In this document: piece by piece, positions 12,106 to 21,999 of the stretch
Position numbering within the stretch: position 1 is the first letter of the stretch
How the letters are laid out: each line of letters opens with the position of its first letter
From: Zhengitettix transpicula
Lineage: Eukaryota; Arthropoda; Insecta; Orthoptera; Tetrigidae
DNA: 64,000 bases
Reading direction: 5' to 3'
NCBI GenBank assembly: GCA_037074705.1
Contig: CM073590.1
Location: 36,665,895-36,729,894 of the forward strand
The notes under the pieces: generated by a model
Told to the model about the DNA's origin: nothing
What the model saw: only the letters and a program-made list of their open reading frames with translations
The model's database searches: none
Made by a program: the position numbers and the translations under genes

Positions 12106-13000
12106 ATATAAAACTGTGTTTAATAAAACAATTGATGACCTTATACAAATACTTTTTATTTTTTATTTATATTATTACGACGTTTCGATTCCTTTTTGTA
12201 TCTTCTTCAGGTATTTTCCTACAGAGGAGGTATTTACAAATGAATATATTTATAGTATAATTGTACAAAGTAAACAAATACAAGCTAAAGTACACAAAGA
12301 GCAACAAATAACTTACCAAATTAATGTAATAAATTAGCACAACTAAACGATTAACAAGTTATTAAATTCATACAGTTTCGAAAAAGGAGTACCAACTCTC
12401 AGTAACGTACATAATTAACTTATGAGTAAATTAAGGGAAACACAAATTTACAGAAAAATAACTTACAGGTACAATTTATATTAACAAAACAGAATAAACA
12501 AATTAGAAAAACAAGGCGTAGTAAATATTACTTAACTTAATTGTATGGTTGTGCGAATTGAGTGTGTTTTTGGAGCCCTTTATGTGTAGCATTTCTGATA
12601 GATTCCGTTTGTATAAATTTGGTTCAACATCTAACACCTCAACATTATCCCAATTAAAATTGTTATTTTTCTCCAATCTATGGTTCGTTACTACGTTGTG
12701 GTTGGCCGTTTTGTAATTATTCTTATGCTCTTTTAGTCTTGTTCCTAATTCACGTTTGGTCCGACCAATACAGGATTTTCCTCAATTAAGTTCACTACAA
12801 TTAATTTTGTAAACTACATTGTGTTGAGAATATTTGTTAATTTTATCTTTACCTTTTTTTTAATGAATTTGTTAAGCTTATTGTTTACGCTGAATACAAC
12901 TCAGAAGTGAAACTCTGTTAGAAGCTTTTTTATTTATTTTCACTTATTAAACCATAATAAGGCAGTACATCAATCTGTTTTCCCCTAATTTGATATTGGT
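12105..13000 (-). mobile_element. Broken Penelope-like element: GIY-YIG domain and 3' end
   Basis: Read on the minus strand, translation around 12815-12560 gives VYKINC, then GKSCIGRTKRELGTRLKEHK, then VVTNHRLEKNNNFNWDN and a C-terminal stretch ending near SKNTLN. This is the GIY-YIG endonuclease domain that follows the reverse transcriptase in Penelope-like retroelements; the YIG is CIG and the arginine and glutamate/histidine region (TRLKEH) is kept. An in-frame TGA interrupts the domain, and no complete RT is visible upstream (13000 and beyond). About 330 bp downstream of the coding end lies a hammerhead-like motif, as expected for the element's terminal repeat. A 5'-truncated, inactive copy. 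Confidence 0.8.
12170..12222 (-). ncRNA. Hammerhead ribozyme-like motif at Penelope 3' end
   Basis: On the minus strand CTGAAGA (12210-12204) is followed by a weak stem II and GAAACGTC (12186-12179). Stem I has three contiguous pairs (CAT/GTA type) next to the core. It sits downstream of the GIY-YIG remnant in the same orientation, which ties this motif type to Penelope in this genome. Stem II is short, so it is probably decayed. Confidence 0.5.
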
Positions 13001-13690
13001 CTGTTAAACAAGGTTTGAGATACCGATATAAACTGTATAAAAATTATAAATTTTCCAGTTGTAAGTAATGTAACAGTTTAATGTTAATCGAACAAAATTT
13101 AAAATTTCACCAAAATCTAGTTGTTGCGTTTCCAAGTATGATTTTCACCCCTGATGTGAACTCTACAGTAGTCAAAATGTTAACCTACAATGGATTATTT
13201 TATTACGTGGGACCTAAATTTTTAATCCAATAAGCAAGTTACGCACTTTTCTGCGACCGAATTCTCTATTGTAGAAACTTTATCTTTATCATTTGATCAA
13301 TTACTGATTGAAGAGAAAGACTTAAAAATTTTCTATCCTTTTCCACAACCATGTAATAATTGTAATTGCAAGAATACTGTACAAGACTACTTTTACACAT
13401 GACATTCGAACGATTATTAGTGAAAGCAATTCTTTACCTTTGCCGCTTTAAGATTCAGCGAGTTTAAAAGGCTTGATACTAATTATTTTACATAAAATTA
13501 TCCAACCAAAGTATGTTGGAATAATTTTGATTCGTGAAAAAGTCACAATACCGGAAGAATTATTTTTGCCTCCGCTATTGCGAAATGATGATTTTACTAT
13601 TTAATACTTTAGTAACGAAGATCTGCTGTAATTATTGATGCTCTATATCTCTCAGTTTGTCGAGCGAATATCACATCAATCTCGTGTTAC
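13000..13690. other. AT-rich DNA without recognisable gene
   Basis: May include further eroded Penelope sequence near 13000, but nothing can be translated convincingly. Confidence 0.4.
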
Positions 13691-13904
13691 ACATGAATAT
13701 ATAGCTCTCAGCTGTTGGTACCGGGGAACCGTAACACGTGAAGCATTGATATAAGAGGTGTTGGCGGTCGGGGTCTCTCGTAAATTTCATTTAGCTAGTC
13801 GCTTTTGATGTGAGCGTTTGAGTATTCATATGTACTGCAAGGGATAACTTGATTGAGAGATCGATGCTTGCCTCCAAGCGTGAATGGTTATATAATTCTG
13901 TAGC

Positions 13905-14108
13905 ATGTTCAGTGCATCACACAAATGCCTGAAAACGTATTTAAATTTATTCTGGATTTCTGGTTTGCTATCTTGCGAGGCGGTTCATAAAACCTTGGAA
14001 CTAGATCAGCCTAAAAGCCAAGGGATCGAAGCGAGAGTAAAGGATGAAATATCGTTGCTTTTCCCCAGAGGTCTCGCTAAAAAAAACTCTTCTGTCTTCG
14101 CATGGTAG
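13905..14108 (+). CDS. Possible intronless small secreted peptide (67 aa)
   Basis: An ATG-to-stop frame of 67 codons in a GC-richer block (13690-14110). The N-terminus MFSASHKCLKTYLNLFWISG is followed by LLSCEA, a short hydrophobic stretch that could be a signal peptide, and a polar remainder with a KK pair near the C-terminus. A TATATAA lies just upstream (about 13890) and AATAAA about 45 nt after the stop (near 14153). There is no recognisable family. TTGCTTTTCCCCAG inside the frame also looks like a splice acceptor, so other structures are possible. Confidence 0.18.
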   Translation: MFSASHKCLKTYLNLFWISGLLSCEAVHKTLELDQPKSQGIEARVKDEISLLFPRGLAKKNSSVFAW

Positions 14109-14164
14109 AAGGTTTGGCATTTCTACGTAAACTCTTTACAAAACTAAATAGCAAATAAATTTGA

Positions 14165-14995
14165 TAAGTCAGTGCTTCGATAAAATGTTATTAGCTAAAT
14201 GCAGAAATTTTTTGATGGAATTAATCCTTAAAAAACTTGAAAAGAAAGGAAAAAAATAACAAATTATTCGTATTCACGCTAATGAGGGTATATATTTTCA
14301 AAAAAAAACAATTGTTTTCAGGATAGTCTACGAGCATAGTTTTCATATGAATTAAATATGTCAATTTTTCATTACTTGAGAATAGTTCATGAATGAATTT
14401 GTCGATTTCTCAATCTTTTTGTCTGCCTCTGAAAAGAATAATAATATTATGTGTTCCTGCATAAATATAAATTAAGTTTTTTTATTTTTATAATGAATCC
14501 TTCTTTACATATAATATCACTTGATATATCTGTATGTAATGTACTTCAAAGGTATTCAATTACTGCCCTTTCAAGAACCACTTATTCGTTACTCAACCTA
14601 CCTTTGTAAAGAACACAAAATCAAATATTAAAAATTATTGCGATTTTATTTAATAGCCGATCGTTGTGGTGAGTCACATTATAACGCAAAATTATTTAAT
14701 ATTAATTTGAATATCAGAAGGGCTATGTTATACAGAAGCATATGAAGAATAATATAGAATTAGCAATTGTTATTGAATTGACAACAAATTCAACAAAAAT
14801 GTAACATGATCATCTGATTTGATGAAAACAACATATAATTTTCCGGCTTAGCAAAGAACATTAGACTTTTTAGGGTATATGGTGGGCCACCAATAAACAG
14901 AACTTTAAGATTTATGTAAGAAAATATATAATTGAACACGAAATCTGGCAGTGGTAGTAAAATGATGCAATCTATTAACAATAAGTAAAAATTCA
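14165..14995. other. AT-rich DNA without recognisable gene
   Basis: Nothing recognised. Confidence 0.5.
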
Positions 14996-14999
14996 CGAA

Positions 15000-15470
15000 T
15001 TTTCTAATTTATCATACAGTTTGTCGCCTTCGTTGCTGCAAGGTCCAGAACCACCAACCAGGATGTCCACAGGTTGACCGGGTTCATATATTTGCCTCTC
15101 TCAGCCTAAACAAACTTTTAATCAGCCTCACCTGTCCTGCACCTGTACTATAATTAACAGCCTCACACGTACTATAAACTTTGCCTCGACTAAACACTCT
15201 TACTAGTCTAACTACCGAAATACAATAACTGTCACTTTGCATCCCTAATCACTCACTAGCCCCGTTACACACATTAATCCTCGCCCTGATGTACTTAAAT
15301 AAATTTCTCGCAAAATTGTACGTCTATTTATATTTTGTGCCACGTGGCTGGTGGGTCTAGAATATTCTAGCTAGCTTACGTCTTTCGTCACGCGAACAAT
15401 AGTGGCGTTGACCTCTATGCTTAAACAATTACAACCCTTTCGGATTAATTACATCTTTTAAATACATATT
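15000..15470. other. C-rich block with a TCTAGAATATTCTAG-type palindrome
   Basis: The plus strand is unusually C-rich from 15030 to 15310. Near 15357-15371 there is the palindrome CTAGAATATTCTAG, which contains the inverted GAA/TTC arrangement of a heat-shock element half-pair. No open frame. It may be part of an LTR or another old repeat; a similar C-rich stretch lies at 19100-19420. Confidence 0.25.
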
Positions 15471-15559
15471 TTCTCCGTAACTTTTGGTTTCATATAATAC
15501 TACAATTATCGTTCTTTCATTCTTGTACATTCAAGTATTTAATTACTCATGAAAGAATC

Positions 15560-15750
15560 AGGACGGAAAATTCTCGACCGGATCTCAGGCTTGGTACACT
15601 GGCGCTCTAACGATTGAGACATCCGAGTCAACCTAATCAGACACGAGGTGAAGTCGGAGTCTGGATATAGAATACTGGTTGTACCCATCAGGAACCTGGG
15701 TTCGATTCCCGGTCCGATGGATTTTTCTATCCTGATAGGTTTTATTATTT
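15560..15750 (+). mobile_element. Two tRNA-derived SINE pieces in opposite orientation
   Basis: On the plus strand GGGTTCGATTCCCGGTC (about 15704-15720) is a near-consensus RNA polymerase III B box followed by CCGATGGATTTTTCTATCC. On the minus strand 15640-15565 reads TGTCTCAATCGTTAGAGCG, an A-box/D-arm-like stretch, ending in CCGGTCGAGAATTTTCC without a full B box. Both 3' parts match the SINE at 46.3 kb (CGGTCCGGTCGAGAG). So this looks like two degenerate members of one tRNA-derived SINE family joined head to head, not a tRNA gene. Confidence 0.55.
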
Positions 15751-16780
15751 AATGAGATTCGAATGTAAGATTCTTCGGAATATTTTTTTACATAACTGTT
15801 TAATTTTGTTATAACTTTCTTATGATAATTTACGTATAATTTTACTACAGGATAATATAATAATGAGAACAAAAATGTCAATCAGATTTTCACGGGGTCA
15901 TTTAAATTTAAATTTTTTAATATGTTATTTGGACACAATATTTTGGAATGGTTTCGGGACACTCAAAACTTCTGTGGATGATACCTCTATAGGTGCCGAA
16001 ATGTCGACGATTCGTCAAAATTTGATGACATCGACAAACTCAGGAATTCGTGAAAATATGGGAACATATGTCGTCATTTGGTATAGGACTTTAGTCTAAA
16101 CAATGACACATAATAAGCATGTTAAACCTTAAGAATTGACAAATTTTCCTAAATCAAGTGGGGACGAGAAAGGAAAGGAAAGGAAATGAAAATAACAGGT
16201 ACACGTGAAGTCCTAGATGGTAAACTGGACGACCACTCTTTTAGAGGCGGAAAGCGAGGCGCAAAGATCAAATTTGGTTAAGTGAAGTCAGTGATGGAGT
16301 TCGAGTAATGAAGTAAGGGTCGAGGAGATAGAAATCAATACGTAATTGAGGCGGAGTGGGGACAGTAAAGGAGTAAAGTACGAAAATGAGAATAACAACA
16401 CGGTTATAAATAAGTGTTCAAAGAGACTGAGAGTTGTCGCGAAGTCCAGTAAAATCTTCAAAACACGAATATTTGCTCGGTTTTACTGTCCGTCATTTAC
16501 GCTTGATTACAGTTTTGTCTACAATTTCCTGAATGCTATTGAATTTCATAACGTAGTGATTTCACATTCGATCATAATGTTATTTCTAGAAAATGTACAT
16601 AATACTTATGTTTCTATAAGATTTAAACTATTAAACTGCCACCTAATTTTTTTTCTTTAAGGGTATATTTTATTTCTTTTGTAAATAAATAAATATACCG
16701 TCTTAAGTCATTTTATTATTATTAACCAAAAATAAATGATGAATGTAAGCTTTCCCGGTGTAAATTGTTATTAAAATTTT
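15750..16780. other. AT-rich DNA with a purine-rich stretch
   Basis: 16150-16380 is purine-rich (GGAAAGGAAAGGAAA and similar). The longest frame (16346-16660) has no recognisable domain. Nothing else seen. Confidence 0.4.
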
Positions 16781-16784
16781 AGCG

Positions 16785-16864
16785 GTTAATCACCAGGTTC
16801 AGATTTATCGATGTTGACGTTTCTGCGGTCATTATCTACCGCTGTCTTCAGACTGGTGCTTAAC
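16785..16864 (-). ncRNA. Hammerhead ribozyme-like motif enclosed by 12-bp arms
   Basis: On the minus strand CTGAAGA (16851-16845), stem II GCGGT/ACCGC (16842-16838 with 16829-16825) and GAAACGTC (16823-16816) form a hammerhead-like core. One extra base lies between core and stem II. The whole is enclosed by arms 16785-16796 and 16853-16864, which pair at 11 of 12 positions. The layout matches Penelope terminal-repeat hammerheads, though the stem next to the core is only one pair before a bulge. Confidence 0.5.
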
Positions 16865-16950
16865 GGCGAAAAAATTATTTAAAATAAATTATTATTTTCC
16901 GTTGTGACAAGGCAGGAAAACGTTGCCTTTAATTTTTTTTGCATGACAAA

Positions 16951-17000
16951 TTATTAAACCCGAAGAGTTCGTAAAAGAGAACGAAACGTCGTTTATTTAA
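16951..17000 (+). ncRNA. Hammerhead ribozyme-like motif with all three stems
   Basis: Stem I: 16955-16959 pairs with 16991-16995 (five contiguous pairs). Core CCGAAGA at 16960-16966 (U4 changed to C). Stem II: GTTC 16967-16970 with GAAC 16979-16982, loop of eight. GAAA at 16983-16986, then CGTC to the predicted cleavage point after 16990. Stem III would form from ACGT, which is self-complementary, as in the dimeric hammerheads reported in Penelope-like elements. The single core substitution may abolish cleavage. Probably the terminal repeat of a lost Penelope copy. Confidence 0.55.
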
Positions 17001-17049
17001 TTTTTTGCTAATAATAGTTTGCTGACGCATGGTCATTATTTATTTATAT

Positions 17050-17755
17050 TATTTCAAATGTCAGATATTATTTCATAATCCCTTCTTTTGTGTTTCGGTG
17101 AAATTATTATTAATTTACAGATTATTATAATTCTTTTTTATATGTCCTAAAAGTATGCCGAGAATAATGTGAGAAAGTTTTACAGACGTACAGTAAACGT
17201 ACTAGAAATTTTATTAATTAATTGTTAAAATGGTATTTGCGATAGCAAAATATTTCATAAAACTTTGACCTGATATTTATTTAAGTTTATGATATTTTTG
17301 CATAGATACATGTACTAAAATCTTTATTAGTTAAATAATAACAGAAAAATGTATTTTATAAGTGGTTAAATACTATTACATATATTACGAGTCTGAAAAT
17401 ATCACTAAACGAATCGTAAATTTCATTCCTAAAAACAAACAACCGTTTCAATCCCCTTGTTCATGATATAAAAAAATTGTTAACATTTAATTAGTTCTTA
17501 TTATAAATCAATTTTTTTCTTAGTCCTGTCATTTTTAATGAAACTATAAACGTGCAAATGGCATGTTAACAATAGTAAATACAAAAAGAAGTCTCTTTTT
17601 CCATAAATTTTATTTCTTAATATAATTTGAATACGATCATTTAAAATATTTTGTTTTCTCATCGTGAGTTTCACATTCAAAATTTAGGGGTTCACGAATC
17701 CTTACACAGATGGGAAGACTTACAAAACAATTATTACGATAGGCTCAATATAAAT
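17050..17755. other. AT-rich DNA without recognisable gene
   Basis: Nothing recognised. Confidence 0.5.
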
Positions 17756-17759
17756 TCTG

Positions 17760-18010
17760 TCGAAATTTCGAGAGCAAAGTTCATTTCAAAGGCTTTGAAA
17801 ACTTAAGCAGTAGGCGGCAAAGAGGAAATAGCTGTGAGATTTACTTGACGGCCAGAATGCGACTTTAAGCTTTCACGCCATCTGTCTTGTTAGAAGTTGC
17901 GTCGCTGGAGTGGATCAGCGAGTGACATACTTAAATGCTCGTTTAAATATTTTACCTCTGCTGTCTACTGGCTTGTTCACCATTAGCTCAAGTAGCTTGC
18001 CGATGAGAAT
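17760..18010. other. GC-richer block, function unknown
   Basis: Short block with no open frame of note; possible conserved regulatory element or old repeat. Confidence 0.25.
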
Positions 18011-18353
18011 TAAGCACTCGTAAAAATAATATAAGAAACAGTTTGATGTCGGAGAGTTTCTATTTCGACATTAAATATTAAACGTTAAATTATTTAAGAA
18101 AGCTCTGTATTGATGTATTTAGTGATTTACATTTGTATATTAACAGACGAAAGCAGTTTTTTCATTAGATCCGTTTCAATTAAAATAAATAGCGAAATCG
18201 AACATAAACCTATTTTATAGGTAAATTTTTACATAAATATGACTATGCAAATAAACATAGTTTCATAATGTTTTGGAATGTAGAAGTAAATGAATCCATG
18301 ACACAAAAAGAATTACTGTCTCTCTTTATCTCTCTGTGTATGTGTATGTATAT

Positions 18354-18610
18354 ATTGTAGTAATCACATTTAAATTTTATTTTTAAATTAAAATTGTCCC
18401 ACGTTGATGCGCCAAAATGTAGTAATCAACGATAAATAACAGTTAAATCGCCACGTTAGAGCGTCTAAATGTAGTATTTACTTTCAAATTGCAATTAAAT
18501 ATCAAGTTAATTTGCCCCAAAATATAATTACTATTAATTGAGATTTTATATAAGAAAATTAAAATTATTGGCTTTTAAATAAAAAGATCAAAGTTTAAAA
18601 TATACTACAA
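18354..18610 (-). mobile_element. LTR-retroelement remnant with repeated PBS-like motif
   Basis: On the minus strand TACTACATTTTGGCGC followed by AACGTGGGAC (18425-18395) resembles an LTR end plus primer-binding site of the same type as at 3.7 kb. Diverged copies of this unit follow at 18478-18448 (ACATTTAGACGC..AACGTGGCG) and 18533-18509 (TTATATTTTGGGGC). A TGTAGTA at 18417 and a TACTACA ending at 18608 could delimit a short LTR of about 190 bp. No internal coding sequence is visible. Confidence 0.3.
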
Positions 18611-19540
18611 AGTTAATTTATTGAAATGAAATTATTATAATCATTGAAATTATTTTTCCATGTTGGTAAAAACTTGATAATATGCAACGGCTTCATCTCA
18701 GGGCCGACTATTCAATAAAGAATATTTACGACAAACAATTAAAATTTACCAAGTGAGAAAATTCTTAATTTAAACAATCAGTGAAATATTGAAATCTGAA
18801 GATAAATATCATTTTACATATAATAAATTCTTTAATTTTACATTATCATTTTGCTGTGCGAAAAAGAAGGCGGCTCGTACACACTCTATTATTGTTTAAC
18901 ACTTTCATATACAGTCCATGTTTCATAGAATTTACTTCTGGTTATTATTTATTTCCACATACAGCAGTTCCTTCTCGCTGTATTCAACCACACCAATTGT
19001 TTCGCTGTTCTCTCAACCAATAAATTATTAAAATCATGAAAGTTTAGTTATTCACTTGTTAAAATAACGATGATTCGTGAACGTATGCTAGACTCTTATT
19101 CTGCATCAGGGAAATAAACAGTCGGCATAGTATCGTCGCAGTTGTTTGCCCAAAGACTGGAAACCGGCGACTCCTAACACACTCCAGGTCTGAAAAGATA
19201 CATACTCTCCTATGTTCTCCTTAAAACTCACTCGTTCTGAATATCTGAGTTTTCTGACTACTTATTGCTTTGCCTCCCAAGAACACACCATGTTCCGCGC
19301 GTCCAGAAATGTTTCACGACAATACTCACAGCAAGCAAGCTATATAGCCACATATTCTTATACACACATCTTATGTTTACGCCGCCAACAATGCAAGTCC
19401 CAAAATCTTGTTCAATAATTAATTACGTTTCTTTTAAATTACCACAATATAATAAATCAATACATTCACAATCGCTGATATAAATAGTGAGATTCACGAC
19501 ATAATTTAATTCAAATTTCAAACGAATACGGACGAATATG
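18610..19540. other. AT-rich DNA with a C-rich stretch at 19100-19420
   Basis: Two overlapping plus-strand frames (19212-19483) cross the C-rich stretch but show no domain. The stretch resembles the block at 15000-15310 in base bias only. Possibly retroelement-derived. Confidence 0.3.
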
Positions 19541-20520
19541 AAGCATTTTTTTTCAAATTCAGGAAACTTTACAATCTTATGATTTTAGTGTTGTGATATT
19601 TGTACATTTTATATTATACTATATATATCTTGTGGAGCACATTTTAATTCACCTCCTTTACTTTCATTGGATATTGATTAGGTCTCTCGGTCTCTTTCTT
19701 TTTAATCGGCGATGTTGGATGTGAGGTGGAAGAGAGGCAGCTGTATCGGATATTAACGGGTTGGGGTGAATTATGCCTTTTTTATTTTCGAGAAGTATTT
19801 ATTTAGTTGTTTGGTTTATATATGGAATATTGAAGTCACTATGGATGCGGGAATTGGATAAGTACCAGGGACAGTTTGTCATATAACGAATAATTTTATT
19901 TTGGGATGTTTGGATCTTGTTGTTGTGCGTTTTGACTGCGGAACCCCAAGTGTTACAGCCGTACTTCCATAATGGAGAAATAAGGGATAAACAAACTAAT
20001 TTTTTCATTGAAAGGGATAAAGGAAAATTAGGATTAATTGATGGTTTTAGTATTTTAAAGCAGTGTTTGATAATTTTTTAATGTGTCTGGTGTGTTAGGA
20101 CCATGATAGTTTTGAATCGAGTTTTATTCCAAGGTATTTCTGGTTTTGTTTGTTTGTTTGGAATGGGTGCGTTGTTAATGAATGTTGTTAGGGAATGATA
20201 TTTTTTAGGGAAAAAGGAACTGTAATGGATTTGTTTGGGTTTATGGTTATCCTCCAAATATTTGCCCAAATCGCTACATGGTTAATGGCAGTTTCGAGTT
20301 GTATTGTGGACGATTCGTAGTCATGGGACTGGCAAAGTATGACTATATCTTCGGCAAATATGGCAGTTTTTGTTGTGTTTGTTTGGGGAATGTTATGGAT
20401 GTAGATGGAATATAGGAGTGGACCAAGGACACTGCATTGAGGAACCCCTTTTTTCTCAAAGGATGTGTTAATGTATACTGATACTATGTTAATAAGTTGA
20501 GGACAGGAGTGGTTCTTTCG
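19541..20520 (-). pseudogene. 5'-truncated Jockey-type LINE reverse transcriptase
   Basis: Minus-strand translation shows the C-terminal half of a Jockey-superfamily reverse transcriptase across several frames. GVPQCSVLGPLLYSIYIHNI lies near 20450-20390 and TAIFAEDIVIL near 20370-20340, where the catalytic FADD box has become FAED. ANIWRITINPNKS and YLGIKLDSKLSW follow, then WKYGCNTWGSAV near 19960 and NCPWYLSN near 19870. HPNPLI and RRLKRKRPRDL, the usual C-terminal signature, lie near 19760-19685. Stop codons and frameshifts break it. A run of A on the minus strand (complement of 19543-19550) may be the poly-A tail. The 5' part with endonuclease and ORF1 is absent. Confidence 0.85.
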
Positions 20521-20975
20521 GAATCAAAATTGTTGAAATTGTCTCAAACCACAAAGAATATTGCCGAATCCATATTTTTCGGAGTCGCTGAGAGGAACCA
20601 GCTTTACGCTCGATACTAGTTAGGCCAATTTCATTCCTTCACGCTGAGGACGGATGAAGAAGCGGTTAGTTATACAATGTTCAAAATTTTTTGTGAGTTG
20701 GTTAGTTGACTTGTGACAATCCGAACGTTGTTTAAGGCAGAGGTTAGTACCGCCGCTGTAACAGTCCAGATGTGTGTTCGTTAATTCAAATGTCGACTTG
20801 TCTTATTGCTTCACTAAAGGCTTGTAATTTCGTTCATGTTTTGAAAATGTATCGCAATCGTAGGCAACTGTGCAAATACCTGTAAAACAAAATATTATGT
20901 TAACGAACCAGAGCGTTGGCGCAGAGTTGAGAGCGGTCTCGTTGATTTTTATTGCATTTTTAAAATTCAATAATC
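20520..20975. other. Moderately GC-rich sequence next to the LINE, unidentified
   Basis: No continuous frame and no family recognised. It does not continue the RT domain and may be the sequence into which the LINE inserted, or an unrelated repeat. Confidence 0.3.
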
Positions 20976-21910
20976 GTTATGTGATGTAACAAATATTTAT
21001 ATATTTGTAGGTTAAACACAATCAAGTCCTTAAGTTCGGACGACAATGTTTGTGATGAAAGATTTATAATATTTCTTACTTTCTCTTTCTTCTTGAGTTA
21101 TCATTTAATTCCAACACATTTATTTCAAACAAACTTTTATTCGCCACATATAAAACAAACAACAACGTTAAAATAATAATTTTAGTCCGTTTAACAATTC
21201 TTCAGAGATAAACATGTTTTTTTTTTACTACGCATTCGTTAACAAAGATATAATCCTCAAGGAGATTCACATCACAGACATTCTTTATTACGTGAAACTA
21301 AATTCGAATTCAGTAAATAATAATTAAAATTAAAAATGTGATCGCAAATGGCATGTTACAGTTAGAAACCATTCTGCTCAAAGCCGAGATCAATTACTGT
21401 CAACATTGCAAAAAAAATCTGCATAATCATGAACACATCTTATCTAAATTTAACTTAATTCGAAGTAAGCTGGTAAACACTCGACTGCCAATAATTTACA
21501 ATCCACTTGGACTAATTGTTAGCTGCAGATGTGAACAATGCGACCGTCCTGTATTGTGTATGGTTTCTTCTTTGTTGATGTATTGCTCTGGATAAAGCTA
21601 AGAAATCAATTAAATGTTCCATAATATTACAAATATTTTAATTGTTTGCTTGTTGAAATCAAGATTAGTAATTGAGTGGAACTGTTGCATGAAAAAATCG
21701 AAAAATATATTATTGTTTATAAAAGTTTTAGATTAAGCCCCGACAGCTATGTAAGGGATGGCGCCGTATTTTGAGCGGCCGTGCCGTGAGCGGAAAACAG
21801 TCCCTTCCTCAAACCTGACTCAATGAGCGAGCAGGTATAAAGTTTTCCGAAGAGAAACTTTATCAGTCTTGGTTTTAACATTAAGTGAATGTAATACAAG
21901 TTTAATGTAT
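20975..21910. other. AT-rich DNA, small GC-rich patch at 21735-21845
   Basis: The patch contains GGCGCCGTATTTTGAGCGGC and similar GC-rich sequence without an open frame. Nothing else seen. Confidence 0.4.
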
Positions 21911-21913
21911 ATC

Positions 21914-21997
21914 ATTTCTGAAACTGTATTCATAATTTCTATCTCTATCTATAAAATTTCTGAAACTGTATTTATAATTTCGATCTCTATCTATAAC
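21914..21997 (+). repeat. Tandem duplication, two units of 42 bp
   Basis: Unit 1 (21914-21955) and unit 2 (21956-21997) differ at only a few positions (for example TTCATAATTTCT versus TTTATAATTTCG). Recent local duplication with no sign of function. Confidence 0.85.
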
Positions 21998-21999
21998 AT

